Counted from the first letter of the stretch, positions 31,919-41,074 are shown. The stretch is DNA of 64,000 nt from Streptomyces sp. HUAS 15-9 (GCF_025642155.1 NZ_CP106798.1:6944001-7008000), one strand, 5' to 3'. The notes: generated by a model from the letters alone, not told the origin. Numbers and translations: made by a program.

Positions 31919-32767
31919 TCAGCGCTTCCATACCCCCGTCGCCGCGGCCTCCCTGGCGAAGTCCGTGAAGTCCCGGGGGGCGCGGCCCAGTACCTCGCGT
32001 ACGCCGTCCGTGAGGTAGGCGTTGCGGCCGTCGAGCAGGGATTCGAACAGGTCCACCAGGAACTCGACCTCCTGGGGCGGTACGCCGAAGCCCGCCAGGC
32101 GTTCGCCGTACTCGGGGGGCCGCACCGGGCGGTAGGTCAGCTCGCGGCCCGTGGCCGCCGAGATCTCCGTGATCGCCTCGCCGAAGGTCATCAGGCGGGG
32201 GCCGGTGACGGCCAGGGACTGGCCGACGTAGCGGTCGTCGGGTGCGCTGAGCACCGCCACCACCACGTCCGCGATGTCCCGTACGTCGATGAAGGGCTCC
32301 CGCACCTCGCCGCCCGGGAAGATCAGCTCGCCGGTCTCCCGCAGCCCCTCCACCAGCGGACCCTCGCTGAAGTTCTGTGAGAACCACGAGGCCCGTACGA
32401 CCGTCCAGTCCGCCCCCGACTCCCGCAGCGCCTCCTCGGTCGGCCGTGCCATCTCCTCGCCCCGTGACGACAGCAGGACCAGCCGCCGTACGCCGAGCAG
32501 GACCGCCTCGTGCGCGAGCAGCCCCACCGCCAGAGCCGCTTCCGGCGAGCCCACGTCCGACGGGTACACCAGATACGCCCCGTCGGCGTCCCGCAGCGTG
32601 TCCGCCCAGGTCGACCGGTCCTGCCAGTCGAAGCCCCGCGCCCGTGTGGCCTCGCGCACGGTCAGCCCCGCCGCCCGCGCGGCATCCGCCACCCGGCGCC
32701 CCGTACGACCCGACGCACCCGTCACCACCACGGTCATGTCCTGCGTCTGCGACGCGTTCTGTGTCAT
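31919..32767 (-). CDS. NmrA-like NAD(P)-binding oxidoreductase/regulator
   Basis: Atypical short-chain dehydrogenase of 282 residues. VVVTGASGRTGRRVADAARA gives the GxxGxxG dinucleotide site at residues 14-22. ESGADWTVVRASWFSQNFSE and FIDVRDIADVVVAVLSAP are characteristic of the NmrA/quinone reductase (QOR2)-like group. These proteins sense NADP or reduce quinones. ATG 32767 chosen because the frame upstream is only a shadow of the divergent AraC gene. Divergent from that regulator with about 105 bp between, so the AraC protein may control it. Confidence 0.87.
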   Translation of the reverse strand: MTQNASQTQDMTVVVTGASGRTGRRVADAARAAGLTVREATRARGFDWQDRSTWADTLRDADGAYLVYPSDVGSPEAALAVGLLAHEAVLLGVRRLVLLSSRGEEMARPTEEALRESGADWTVVRASWFSQNFSEGPLVEGLRETGELIFPGGEVREPFIDVRDIADVVVAVLSAPDDRYVGQSLAVTGPRLMTFGEAITEISAATGRELTYRPVRPPEYGERLAGFGVPPQEVEFLVDLFESLLDGRNAYLTDGVREVLGRAPRDFTDFAREAAATGVWKR

Positions 32768-32872
32768 GCCTCGAGTCAACGCCCGCCCACCCCGGGCGGC
32801 CATCGCTGAACGGCTCATTCCCATAAGCGCACGTCTACGCCGACCCCATGGAGCCACTCGTACGCTGACCCC

Positions 32873-33847
32873 ATGGACGTTCCCCCACGCTCGAACATGC
32901 TCACGCGGGGGGACCCCCTTGCAGGCCTGCTGGAAGGCCCACGCGCACGTGGTGCCTTCATGATCCGGGCGTGCTTCGACCCGCCCTGGGCCGTACGGGT
33001 GGAGGACCGCGGCCCGCTCACGGTCATGCTCATGGTCCGCGGCGACTCCTGGATCCTGCCCGACGGCGGCGGCGAGCCGGTGCGGCTGCGGACCGGCGAC
33101 CTGGCCATAGCGCGCGGCCCGGACCCGTACACCTGCGCCGACGCCCCGGACACCGCCCCCCAGGCGCTGATCCTGCCGGGCGGCGAGTGCCGCTACCCCG
33201 ACGGAACCTCCCTGCGGGGCTCCATGGATCTGGGCGTACGCACCTGGGGCGACCGCCTCGACGGCTCCGCGGTCATGCTCATCGGCACGTACCTCATGCG
33301 GGGCGAGATCAGCGGCCGTCTGCTGGACGCGCTCCCGCCGCTGCTCACCCTCACCACCGACGTGTGGCAGTGCCCGCTCACCCCGCTCCTCATGGAGGAG
33401 ATCGTGCGCGACGAACCGGGCCAGGAGGTCGTCCTCGACCGCCTCCTCGACCTGCTGGTCATCGCCGCGCTCCGGGCCTGGTTCTCCCGCCCGGAGGCGG
33501 AGGCCCCCGCCTGGTACCGGGCCCTCGCGGATCCGGTGGTCGGCCGGGTGCTGCGACTGCTCCAGAACGACCCGGCGCATCTCTGGACCGTGGCGTCCCT
33601 CGCCGCCAAGGCCGGAGTCTCCCGCGCGGCGCTCGCCCGCCGCTTCACCGACCTGGTCGGCGAACCCCCGATGTCCTACCTCACCGGCTGGCGCCTCGCG
33701 CTCGCCGGTGACCGTCTGCGCGACAGCGAGGACACCATCGGCGCCATCGCCCGCCAGGTCGGCTACGGCAGCGCGTTCGCCCTCTCCAGCGCGTTCAAAC
33801 GGGTGTACGGGGTCAGCCCGCAGGAGTACCGGACACGGGCGGCGTAG
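32873..33847 (+). CDS. AraC-family regulator with a repeat element inserted at its start
   Basis: Cupin-type AraC regulator of 324 residues. The N-terminal half (residues about 15-190) is the AraC_E/cupin_6 sensor ([30 protein letters not shown]). The C-terminal pair of helix-turn-helices is complete: [20 protein letters not shown] with [20 protein letters not shown], then [20 protein letters not shown] and [13 protein letters not shown]. Residues 3-14 ([12 protein letters not shown]) come from a 36-bp dispersed repeat inserted after ATG-GAC; without it the protein would open [17 protein letters not shown], the usual family start. Divergent from the NmrA-like gene. The CDS keeps frame because 36 is a multiple of three. 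Confidence 0.88.
   Translation: MDVPPRSNMLTRGDPLAGLLEGPRARGAFMIRACFDPPWAVRVEDRGPLTVMLMVRGDSWILPDGGGEPVRLRTGDLAIARGPDPYTCADAPDTAPQALILPGGECRYPDGTSLRGSMDLGVRTWGDRLDGSAVMLIGTYLMRGEISGRLLDALPPLLTLTTDVWQCPLTPLLMEEIVRDEPGQEVVLDRLLDLLVIAALRAWFSRPEAEAPAWYRALADPVVGRVLRLLQNDPAHLWTVASLAAKAGVSRAALARRFTDLVGEPPMSYLTGWRLALAGDRLRDSEDTIGAIARQVGYGSAFALSSAFKRVYGVSPQEYRTRAA
32879..32914 (+). repeat. Dispersed Streptomyces repeat inserted in an AraC gene, with GGAC flanking duplication
   Basis: The 36 bases from 32879 to 32914 match the CCCCCACGCTCGAAC...GGGGGGAC element seen at 14.8-15.0 kb. GGAC occurs directly before (32875-32878) and at the end (32911-32914), as a target duplication would. Removing the 36 bases restores ATGGACCCCCTTGCAGG, the expected start of the gene. 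So this looks like a mobile or recently copied element. Confidence 0.75.
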
Positions 33848-33857
33848 CCTGGCGTAC

Positions 33858-34544
33858 GTGTACGAGGAGCGGGCGTCCCGGCTGACCGGCGCCGTGGTGT
33901 GGCGCCGCACCCTGGAGCACCCCGCCGTCCTGCCGGTCCTGCCCGACGGCTGCATGGACCTGCTGTGGAGCGAGGGACGGCTGCTGGTCGCGGGCCCCGA
34001 CACCCGCGCCCACGTCCCCGAAGGCCCCGCCGTGCGCTGGGAGGGCTTGCGCTTCTACCCCGGTACCGCGCCCGCCTTCCTGGGCGTACCGGCCGCCGAA
34101 CTCCGCGACCGGCGCGTGGAGTTGGCCGATCTGTGGCCGGCCCGGGAGGTACGACGCCTGCGCGCCCGGATCGACGCGGCGGCGGACCCGGCGACGGCCC
34201 TGGAGGAGAGCGCGCTGGAACGGGCGGCGGACCTGGACCCGCCCGACCCCCTGCTGCGGCGGCTGGTCACCGCCCTGGACGCGGGCCGCCCGGTGGCCAC
34301 GACCGCCGACGAACTCGGCCTGGGCGCACGCCAGTTGCACCGCCACTGCCTGGCCGCCTTCGGCTACGGCCCCAAGACCCTGGCCCGGATCCTGCGGATG
34401 CAGCGGGCGCTCGCGCTGGCCCGCTCCGGTGTGCCGTTCGCGGAGACGGCGGTCCGTGCCGGTTACGCGGACCAGCCCCATCTGGCGCGGGACGTGAAGG
34501 AGTTGGCGAGTGTGCCGTTGGGGCGGCTAGTCGGCGGTCGGTAG
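33858..34544 (+). CDS. AraC-family helix-turn-helix regulator (DUF6597 sensor domain)
   Basis: Regulator of 228 residues. The N-terminal domain [20 protein letters not shown] with [13 protein letters not shown] is the DUF6597 type that precedes AraC domains in many Streptomyces; the C-terminus holds two helix-turn-helices ([40 protein letters not shown]). GTG 33858 lies 10 bases after the stop of the previous AraC gene, so the two regulators are probably co-transcribed. Its 3' end overlaps the convergent VOC gene by 18 bases. Effector unknown. Confidence 0.87.
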   Translation: MYEERASRLTGAVVWRRTLEHPAVLPVLPDGCMDLLWSEGRLLVAGPDTRAHVPEGPAVRWEGLRFYPGTAPAFLGVPAAELRDRRVELADLWPAREVRRLRARIDAAADPATALEESALERAADLDPPDPLLRRLVTALDAGRPVATTADELGLGARQLHRHCLAAFGYGPKTLARILRMQRALALARSGVPFAETAVRAGYADQPHLARDVKELASVPLGRLVGGR

Positions 34545-34928
34545 CGGTGCGAAGAGGTCGACGCCATTGCCGTCGGGGTCGTGCACGGTGGCGTACCGCT
34601 GGCCCCAGAAGGCGTCCCACGGCTTGAGTTCGCCGTGGTGACCGGCGCCCACCAGGTCCTCGTACACGGTGTCGACCTCGGCGGGTGACCCGCACCGGAA
34701 GGCGAGCCCCACCCGGCCCCCGCCGGCCGGCGGCTGCCATTCGGGGTGGAAGGAGCGGACGGTTGCCTCGGTGTCCAGGGCGAGGGTCAGCCCACCGGGC
34801 AGTTCGGCCTCGACATGCGGCTGGTCCTCGGCGCCCTCGGGGAAGACGAGCCCGAGACGGCGGTAGAAGGCGAGCGAGGCGGCCAGGTCGGAGGCCACCA
34901 CGCCGATCACGGCGAATCGTGGAGTCAT
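34527..34928 (-). CDS. VOC-family (glyoxalase/bleomycin-resistance fold) protein
   Basis: Protein of 133 residues with the paired beta-alpha-beta-beta-beta modules: [20 protein letters not shown] and LGLVFPEG, then [20 protein letters not shown], ending in [18 protein letters not shown] (the metal-binding Glu is replaced by Asp in this final motif). Substrate unknown. Its last codons overlap those of the convergent AraC-type regulator, a compact arrangement that could allow antisense effects. Confidence 0.87.
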   Translation of the reverse strand: MTPRFAVIGVVASDLAASLAFYRRLGLVFPEGAEDQPHVEAELPGGLTLALDTEATVRSFHPEWQPPAGGGRVGLAFRCGSPAEVDTVYEDLVGAGHHGELKPWDAFWGQRYATVHDPDGNGVDLFAPLPTAD

Positions 34929-35025
34929 GCGGTCACCGTAGGCGGGGTGGCGGTGCGTGGTCTTGAAGGAATCGGACGTGAGGGGGGCGGGGCCGACGCG
35001 ATGGGTCAGGGCCGTGCCTCGCGCG

Positions 35026-36417
35026 TCAATCCCTGCGTGTCATTCTTCGCGCCATGGCGAACAGGGACAGCCCGCAGCCCGCGACCAGGAGCCAGCCGGG
35101 ACGGGAGGCGTGGGCGAGCCCCGCCGGGGCGGTGCCCGCGACCAGGCCGCCGGCCAGGGCGATGCCGAGCGCGGCGCCGAACTGGCGGGCGGTGGAGGTG
35201 ATCGCCCCGGCCACACCGGCCCGGCTCGGCGGCAGCCCGCTCACCGCGGTGTTGGTGATGGGGGCGTTGGCGAAACCGAATCCGACGCCGATGAGGGCGT
35301 AGGCCGACAGGAGGAGGAACACACTCGTGTTCCGGCCGAGCCCGACCAGGCAGAGGCCGCCCGCCGTGAGGAAGGCGCCGGCCAGGACGAGCGGGAGCCG
35401 CGGCCCGATGCGGCCGACCAGACGTCCGGACAGGGGCGCGCAGACGGTCGCCGCGATCGCCATCGGCAAGGTCGCCGTCCCCGCGGCCAGGGGTGTCCAC
35501 CCCCGGGTCTGCTGCAGATAGAGGGTGTTGAGGAGCAGCGTCACGTTCAGGGCGACGAAGACCGCGACGGCGCCGAGCACCGCGCCGGTGAACGCCGGAC
35601 GCCGGAACAGCGCCAGATCCATCAGTGGCTCGGGCCGGCGGGACTCGACCCGTACGAACACCAGCGTCGCCAGGACGGCGAGCGCGTACGCCGTCAGCGC
35701 CACGGGTGACGTCCAGCCGATGTGCGGCCCCTCGATGAGCACACCGACCGAGACCCCGATGACCACGGTCAGCAGAGTCTGACCCGGGACGTCGAGCCGC
35801 CGTACCCGCTGCGCCGTCCGGGACTCCGGTACGAACACCGCGCTGAGGACGAGGGCGGCCACCACGACCGGCGCGTTGATCCAGAACAGCGACCGCCAGC
35901 CGAACCCCGCGAGGAGAGCGCCGCCGGTGACGGGACCGGCGGCCATGCTCAGTCCGAAGACCGAGGCCCAGACGCCGATCGCCTGTGCCCGTTCCCTCGG
36001 GTCGGGCATCGCGTTCACCACGATCGCCAGAGCCACGGGACTCAGCATCGAGGCGCCGATCCCCTGCACGGCACGGGCCGCGATGAGCGCGCCGGCCGTG
36101 GGGGCCGCCGCGCAGACCAGCGAGGCCGTGCCGAACACGACCAGCCCGCTCTGGAACACCCGCCGGCGTCCGAACCGGTCCGCCAGCGCGCCCGAGGAGA
36201 TCAGCAGACCGGCCAGGACGAGGGTGTAGGCGTCCACGGTCCATTCCAGGCCGCGCGTCCCGACGTCCAGGCCGCGCCCGATGGCGGGCAGGCCCACGTT
36301 CACGATGGTGGTGTCCAGACCCACCAGGAACATGCTCAGACAGCAGACGGCCAGCACCGTCCAGCGTCTGCGCGCGCTCAAAAGGGGCGGCGGAACAGGA
36401 TGTGTCGTCGTGGTCAC
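35026..36417 (-). CDS. MFS drug:H+ antiporter, DHA2 (14-TM) family
   Basis: Exporter of 463 residues. Motif A GALADRFGRRRVFQSGLVVF at about residue 80, motif C-like GLSMAAGPVTGGALLAGFGW, and LDTTIVNVGLPAIGRGLDVG at the first helix place it in DHA2 (QacA/EmrB-like). GTG 36417 chosen; divergent XRE-cupin gene begins 99 bases away, so that regulator may control this exporter. Substrate unknown. Confidence 0.9.
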   Translation of the reverse strand: MTTTTHPVPPPLLSARRRWTVLAVCCLSMFLVGLDTTIVNVGLPAIGRGLDVGTRGLEWTVDAYTLVLAGLLISSGALADRFGRRRVFQSGLVVFGTASLVCAAAPTAGALIAARAVQGIGASMLSPVALAIVVNAMPDPRERAQAIGVWASVFGLSMAAGPVTGGALLAGFGWRSLFWINAPVVVAALVLSAVFVPESRTAQRVRRLDVPGQTLLTVVIGVSVGVLIEGPHIGWTSPVALTAYALAVLATLVFVRVESRRPEPLMDLALFRRPAFTGAVLGAVAVFVALNVTLLLNTLYLQQTRGWTPLAAGTATLPMAIAATVCAPLSGRLVGRIGPRLPLVLAGAFLTAGGLCLVGLGRNTSVFLLLSAYALIGVGFGFANAPITNTAVSGLPPSRAGVAGAITSTARQFGAALGIALAGGLVAGTAPAGLAHASRPGWLLVAGCGLSLFAMARRMTRRD

Positions 36418-36489
36418 GGTCTGCCTCTCACGTCCGGGAGTCTCAGCCCGGCAAGAGTCCGACCGGACGGCCACCGCGGCCCAGCGTTC

Positions 36490-36504
36490 TTGCGAAGGCT
36501 GCAA
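36490..36504. promoter_or_regulatory. Candidate operator TTGC-N7-GCAA between the MFS exporter and XRE-cupin regulator
   Basis: The inverted repeat TTGC (36490-36493) and GCAA (36501-36504) lies 11 bases before the regulator's GTG in the 98-bp divergent gap. Short arms, so this is only a candidate; symmetry and position fit an autoregulatory site. Confidence 0.35.
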
Positions 36505-36515
36505 AACTGGACTCC

Positions 36516-37088
36516 GTGGACGCGGAAGCGGAACAGATAATCGACGGCATCGGCCCCCGGCTGCGCACCCTCCGCCGCGACCGCGGAGTCACGCTGGAGG
36601 ACCTCGCGGCGATGACCGGGATCTCCGTCAGCACGCTGTCCCGGCTCGAATCCGGCAAACGGCGCCCGACCCTCGACCTGCTCATCCCGCTCGCGCGTGC
36701 ACACCGTGTCGCACTCGACCAACTGGTGGCCGCACCCGCCACCGGCGACCCTCGCGTGCACCTCAAGCCCCAGCGCCACGGTCAGGGCAGCGTCCTCGTG
36801 CCGCTGACCCAGTATCCCGGCCGGGTGCAGGTGTTCAAGCAGGTCCTGTCGCCCCGCGAACCGAAGCTGGTGACCCACGACGGCTACGAGTGGCTCTACG
36901 TCCTCGCGGGCGAGCTGCGCATCGTCCTCGGGGAACGCGACTTCACGCTGCGCCCCGGCGAAGTGGCCGAGTTCGACACCAGGGAGCCGCACTGGTTCGG
37001 CCCGGCGGGCCCGAACGCCGTCGAGATCCTGCACCTGTTCGGGCCACGGGGAGACCAGGCGGTGATCCGCGCGAGCCCGTCCAGCTAG
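36516..37088 (+). CDS. XRE-family regulator with C-terminal cupin domain
   Basis: Regulator of 190 residues: a helix-turn-helix at 14-60 (LRTLRRDRGVTLEDLAAMTG then ISVSTLSRLESGKRRPTLDL), then a cupin_2 beta-barrel at about 110-185 (WLYVLAGELRIVLGERDFTL, RPGEVAEFDTREPHWFGPAG). Such proteins sense small molecules through the cupin and usually govern adjacent exporters or enzymes. GTG 36516. Its stop overlaps the stop of the convergent VOC gene by four bases. Confidence 0.9.
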   Translation: MDAEAEQIIDGIGPRLRTLRRDRGVTLEDLAAMTGISVSTLSRLESGKRRPTLDLLIPLARAHRVALDQLVAAPATGDPRVHLKPQRHGQGSVLVPLTQYPGRVQVFKQVLSPREPKLVTHDGYEWLYVLAGELRIVLGERDFTLRPGEVAEFDTREPHWFGPAGPNAVEILHLFGPRGDQAVIRASPSS

Positions 37089-37711
37089 TCGAAGGTCACG
37101 GGCCCCTTGGGCGTCTTCACGGTGAAGGCGATACCCACCGGCCCCTCGCCGATGCGGAGTTCGGTGCCCAGGGCGGTCAACGGGGCACGGATCTCGTCCG
37201 GGTCGGGGGCGGTGGCCGAGACCTCCACCAGCGGCGTGACGGGCAGCCCCGACGCGGACGGGTGGACGGACCGACCCCAGTCGATCAGGAACGGCACAAG
37301 GCCCGAAGGGTGCGCGGTGTAGGTCAGCCGCCACTCCAACAGGGTCCCGCCGGGTGCGCGGCGGCTCATCGGGTACGTGGGACCGGGGTCGAACCCCCGC
37401 GCCCGGGCCGCCGCGACCGCCGCGTCCAGGTCGGGCGGGCTGATCGCCCAGGTGACCGTGCGCGGTCCGGTCAGCCCGTCGACCCCGAAGGCGTGCAGGT
37501 CCGACGGAGCCTCCTGCTCCGGGTCCGGACCGATGATCTCCAGATAGCTGGAACTGCCCAGCGACACCAGGTAGTTACGGGTGCCGAGCTCGACGTGCAC
37601 ACCACCGGGAGCGGGTACCACACCGGTCCGCTCGGTGAACTCGGCGACCGTCGCCGCGAGGTCGGGCGTTGCCAGGACGAGGTGGTCCAGGAGCGGGGGG
37701 ATGGCATTCAT
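37085..37711 (-). CDS. VOC-family protein (glyoxalase-like domain)
   Basis: Protein of 208 residues beginning MNAIPPLLDHLVLATPDLAA, with VHVELGTRNYLVSLGSSSYL and EIIGPDP, the Glyoxalase_3 layout. The second half (LVEVSATAPDPDEIRAPLTA, VGIAFTVKTPKGPVTFD) completes the fold. Substrate unknown. Four-base overlap with the convergent XRE-cupin gene. Confidence 0.86.
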   Translation of the reverse strand: MNAIPPLLDHLVLATPDLAATVAEFTERTGVVPAPGGVHVELGTRNYLVSLGSSSYLEIIGPDPEQEAPSDLHAFGVDGLTGPRTVTWAISPPDLDAAVAAARARGFDPGPTYPMSRRAPGGTLLEWRLTYTAHPSGLVPFLIDWGRSVHPSASGLPVTPLVEVSATAPDPDEIRAPLTALGTELRIGEGPVGIAFTVKTPKGPVTFD

Positions 37712-37814
37712 TCCGGCTGAGGCTAGGGGCGCCGCTGCCCCCGTTCAAGAGAGGCACCCCAAGTGAAATGCCGCCTTCCTGTGGAACATTCGTACGGAAC
37801 CGCTCCCTGTGCCG

Positions 37815-37994
37815 CTAGCGGGGCAGCATCAGGAAGGCGGTCCAGGCGGTGGGGGAGACCGTGACGTGGGCGGTCGTGGGGGTCTTGGAGTCGCGGATGT
37901 GGATGGCGGTGGGTTCCGTGGCGACTTCGACGCAGGCGCCGCCCTCCTCGCTGCTGTAGCTCGACTTGAACCACTCGAGCGCGGTATCGCTCAT
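37815..37994 (-). CDS. DUF397 domain-containing protein (59 aa)
   Basis: Short protein starting MSDTALEWFKSSYSSEEGGA, with CVEVATEPTAIHIRDSKTPT and WTAFL near the end: the complete DUF397 pattern. It follows a helix-turn-helix gene with an ATGA overlap (37991-37994). Such pairs (Scr/WhiJ-type) are very numerous in Streptomyces, regulate development or antibiotic production, and have been proposed to behave like toxin-antitoxin modules. Confidence 0.93.
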   Translation of the reverse strand: MSDTALEWFKSSYSSEEGGACVEVATEPTAIHIRDSKTPTTAHVTVSPTAWTAFLMLPR

Positions 37995-38827
37995 CGCTCT
38001 CCCAGAAGGCGGTCCAGCAGATCTCTCGTGTCCTCAGTGGTGAGGGCCTGAGTCCGCAGCATCGCATACTTCTGATTGAGGATTGCCACCTCGTCCGGAT
38101 CCGCGATGAGTTGGCTGCCGCGCTGGTTCTCCGTGTAGGCCAGCCGCTGGTGTTCCGGGGTCTCAAGGAGAATGAACGGACCTGCGAGTCCGGCGTGTGA
38201 GGTCCGGCCGAGAGGCAGGATCTGGAGTGCCAGACCGGGCACGTCGGCGCAGTGCCGCAGGTGTCGTACTTGTCCCAAGTGCACGTCGTCCCCGCCCAGA
38301 TGATCCAAGAGCGCCGCCTCCCAGAGCACAAAGCTCAGGATCGGCGGTGTCCTGCGGTGCAGGATCTCGTGACGCTCGACGCGTGCCGCCACGAGTTGCT
38401 CGATCTCGTCCTTGTCGCAGACCGGCACCTTGTTGCGGAAGACGGCCCGCGCGTACGCCTCCGTCTGCAACAGACCTGGCACCAGCAGGCTCTCGTACCA
38501 CGAGATCACGGTCGCTTCCCGCTCCCGGTCCAGGTACTCCTCCGCCCACAACGGAACCAGATCCACCTCCGGCATCTTGCTCAGCGCAACCGACAACGCC
38601 CCCTTCGTATCCAGGAATTCGTCGAACTGCTCGGCAAGATCCGGCTTCAGCGGTCGTCTGCCCTGTTCGATCGACGCGATCAGCTCCTCGCCGACGACGA
38701 ACCGCTCGCCCAGCGACCGTTGTGTGTATCCGGCGGCCTGCCGGTGGAGGGCGAGCAGCGCGCCCACCATCTTCATCGCCGAGGCGTTCTTCCGTGCGCG
38801 TCGAACCGTGCCCATATGCGTCATCAT
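37991..38827 (-). CDS. Scr1/WhiJ-type helix-turn-helix regulator (XRE plus DUF5753)
   Basis: Regulator of 278 residues: XRE domain at about 15-70 (MVGALLALHRQAAGYTQRSL, GERFVVGEELIASIEQGRRP) and DUF5753 after it (WAEEYLDREREATVISWYES, LLVPGLLQTEAYARAVFRNK, LVAARVERHEILHRRTPPIL). Start at ATG 38827 is tentative: ATGs at 38860, 38824 and 38815 are in the same frame. Coupled to the DUF397 gene. Divergent from the ThuA gene 47 bases away, which may be a target. Confidence 0.88.
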   Translation of the reverse strand: MMTHMGTVRRARKNASAMKMVGALLALHRQAAGYTQRSLGERFVVGEELIASIEQGRRPLKPDLAEQFDEFLDTKGALSVALSKMPEVDLVPLWAEEYLDREREATVISWYESLLVPGLLQTEAYARAVFRNKVPVCDKDEIEQLVAARVERHEILHRRTPPILSFVLWEAALLDHLGGDDVHLGQVRHLRHCADVPGLALQILPLGRTSHAGLAGPFILLETPEHQRLAYTENQRGSQLIADPDEVAILNQKYAMLRTQALTTEDTRDLLDRLLGER

Positions 38828-38874
38828 GGACACGGAGCGTGACTCCCGTCCCGGGAACATCGAAACTCGGTCGT

Positions 38875-39542
38875 ATGACTACCCGGCTGCTGATCTACAC
38901 CCGCACCACCGACCACCGCCACGACTCCGTCCGGCCGCCGTCGAAGCCGTACGCGCGCTGGGTGACTTCGAGGTGGACGCCACCGAGGACCCCGCCGCCC
39001 TGGAAGCCCCGCTGGAGGCGTACGCGGCTGTCGTGTTCCTCTCCACCGGTGGGGAGGTGCTGACGCCCGCCGGGCGTGAGCGGCACGCCGGGTACGTCGA
39101 GTCGGGCGGGGGGTTCGTGGGGGTGCACGCGGCGGCCTGTACCGAGTACGCCTGGCCGTACTACGGCGAACTCCTCGGCGCCCGTTTCGCGCGGCACCCG
39201 GAGTTCCAGCCCGGCAGGGCCGTGGTCGAGGGCCGTGGGCATCCCGCGACCCGGCATCTGCCGGCCGTCTGGGACTTCACCGACGAGTGGTACGACTTCC
39301 GGACCAACCCGCGGGGTGCGGTCCGCGTACTCGTACGTGCGGACGAGACGTCGTACGACGGCGGAGGGATGGGGGAGGACCACCCCCTGGTGTGGTGCCG
39401 GGAGCAGGGGGCGGGCCGGGTCTTCTGCACGGCGCTCGGACACGCCGAGGAGGCTTACGCCGAGCCGGACTTCGTCGCCCACCTACGTGGGGGAATCGGC
39501 TGGGCGGCCGGGGTGAGGTTCTGGCCGACGGCCGCTATGTAG
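38875..39542 (+). pseudogene. ThuA-domain (trehalose-utilisation-like) gene with a single-base frameshift
   Basis: The opening codons MTTRLLIYTRTTDHRHDSV from ATG 38875 and the rest AAVEAVRALGDFEVDATEDP to LRGGIGWAAGVRFWPTAAM lie in different frames. Inserting one base near 38932-38936 (GTCCGGCCGCC for GTCCGGGCCGCC) joins them into a 222-residue ThuA protein, containing VVFLSTGGEVLTPAGRERHA, GGGFVGVHAAACTEYAWPYY and DEWYDF as in the family. Otherwise intact, so a base-calling error is as likely as true inactivation. Its 3' end overlaps the convergent monooxygenase gene by 88 bases. Confidence 0.82.
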
Positions 39543-41074
39543 CGGTCGGGTCGGACGAGCACGACAGGTGCTGCCGTGGTCAGTTCGGGCAGGCCCATGA
39601 GTTCGTCGTCGGCCAGGAAGTGCACGGGGATTCCCGCCCATCGCGGGTCGCTGTGGTGCGGGTGTGCTTCGCCGGGGCGTCCCCGTACGACCCAGGACAG
39701 GCCGAGAGGGGAGAGGCGCTGATAGAGCCGTTCGCCGCTGCCGAGGCGGGGGTTGGGCATGCGGCGGCCTGCCGTGAGCGGGCCGCGGACGGCACCGAGA
39801 GGTGACGAGTCGCTGCGGTAGGCGATGTCGAGCATGCCGACGCCGCGCCCGAACCGTGCCTGCACGGACGGACGGGCGAGGGCAGTCGGCGCGACGAGGC
39901 CGAGCAGCGCGCGGGGTATGCCCTTGCGCGTGGTGAGGACGCTGGTGGCACGGGCGGTGCCGCGCACCATGGCCTGGGCGACCGGCCGTCGTTCGGCCTC
40001 GTAGCTGTCGAGCAGGGCATCGGCCTGCGCCGGGCCCGTCCGCCGGGCGGCGGCGAGCTTCCACAGCAGGTTGTGGGCGTCCTGCACCCCTGTGTTGAGC
40101 CCTTGGCCGCCGACCGGGCTGTGGATGTGGGCGGCGTCTCCGGCAAGGAAGACGCGTCCCTTGCGATAGTGGTCGGCGAGGCCGTGGCTGAGCCGGAACT
40201 GGGACTTCCAGGTCACGTCGTGGCTGCCGAAGGCGATCCCCGACCGCTGTCGGATCAAGCGGTCGAGGAACTCTTCGCCGATGAGGACGGGCGTGTCCTG
40301 CCGGGCTTGCGGAACGTGGGCGATGATGCGCCACCTGCGGGGCTCGGGCATCGGCACGATCAGCAGCAGTCCCTCGGGGGCGAGAAAGGCGTGGCCTTCG
40401 TCCTCGGGAAGCGTTGCGGTGGTCTTGACGTCGGCCAGGACGAAGGTCGCGCCGGCGTCCGAGCGGTCCAGGGAGAGTCCGGCGTCGTCCCTCACGCGGC
40501 TGCGGCCGCCGTCGCAGCCGAGCAGCCAGCGCGCGCGAACTGTCTCGTCCCGGCCCCCGGCATGCTTCAGGGCGGCCTGGACGTGGTTGTGGTCGTCGTG
40601 GATCTGATCGAGCGTCACCCCCCACTCGACCTTGCCGCCTGCCTGGTCGAGATGCGCCTCCAGGACGCGTTCGGTGGCGTACTGGGGGATCGACAGCCAG
40701 AAGGGGTAGGCGGTGTCACCCCATGGGAGGCCGAGCAGATCCACGCGTACGGGGCCGCGTCGCCGGGTGTGCACGTTGAGGGCGGCGAAGCGGGTGCCCT
40801 CGGCCAGGATCTGGTCGGCGACGCCCATGGTTTCGAAGACCTCCATGGTGCGGGCGTGGACGACCAGTGCCTTGGAGAAGGTGGAGCGGGAGGGTTTGCG
40901 GTCGACGATGCGCACGGTCAGGCCGTGGCGGATCGCTTCGCAGGCGGCGGTCAGGCCGGTGGGGCCGGCGCCGACGATCAGCACGTCGACGTCGGTCCGG
41001 TGGCCCGCGTCCGGTTCGGCCCGTGGGGCGTCCTGGATGTGGAGGCCTTGCTCGTGTGCGGGTCCCAGGGACAA
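39455..41074 (-). CDS. FAD-dependent aromatic monooxygenase (PHBH/RdmE type)
   Basis: Flavoprotein hydroxylase of 539 residues. Dinucleotide site VDVLIVGAGPTGLTAACEAI near residue 30, DG motif LLGCDGGRSRVRDDAGLSL near 185, and GD motif GRVFLAGDAAHIHSPVGGQG near 305. The C-terminal thioredoxin-like domain ends in VLVRPDRYIAAV. Relatives hydroxylate polyketides, rifamycin or phenols. Runs toward the ThuA gene with an 88-base 3' overlap. It precedes no pathway gene, but the next upstream genes are DUF2231 and a DHA2 exporter under a TetR regulator, so a detoxification cassette is plausible. Confidence 0.88.
   Translation of the reverse strand: MSLGPAHEQGLHIQDAPRAEPDAGHRTDVDVLIVGAGPTGLTAACEAIRHGLTVRIVDRKPSRSTFSKALVVHARTMEVFETMGVADQILAEGTRFAALNVHTRRRGPVRVDLLGLPWGDTAYPFWLSIPQYATERVLEAHLDQAGGKVEWGVTLDQIHDDHNHVQAALKHAGGRDETVRARWLLGCDGGRSRVRDDAGLSLDRSDAGATFVLADVKTTATLPEDEGHAFLAPEGLLLIVPMPEPRRWRIIAHVPQARQDTPVLIGEEFLDRLIRQRSGIAFGSHDVTWKSQFRLSHGLADHYRKGRVFLAGDAAHIHSPVGGQGLNTGVQDAHNLLWKLAAARRTGPAQADALLDSYEAERRPVAQAMVRGTARATSVLTTRKGIPRALLGLVAPTALARPSVQARFGRGVGMLDIAYRSDSSPLGAVRGPLTAGRRMPNPRLGSGERLYQRLSPLGLSWVVRGRPGEAHPHHSDPRWAGIPVHFLADDELMGLPELTTAAPVVLVRPDRYIAAVGQNLTPAAQPIPPRRWATKSGSA

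Noticed and set aside
36490..36504. Rho-independent terminator
   Set aside because: Arms of four bases with a seven-base gap are too weak; position between divergent starts suits an operator better.
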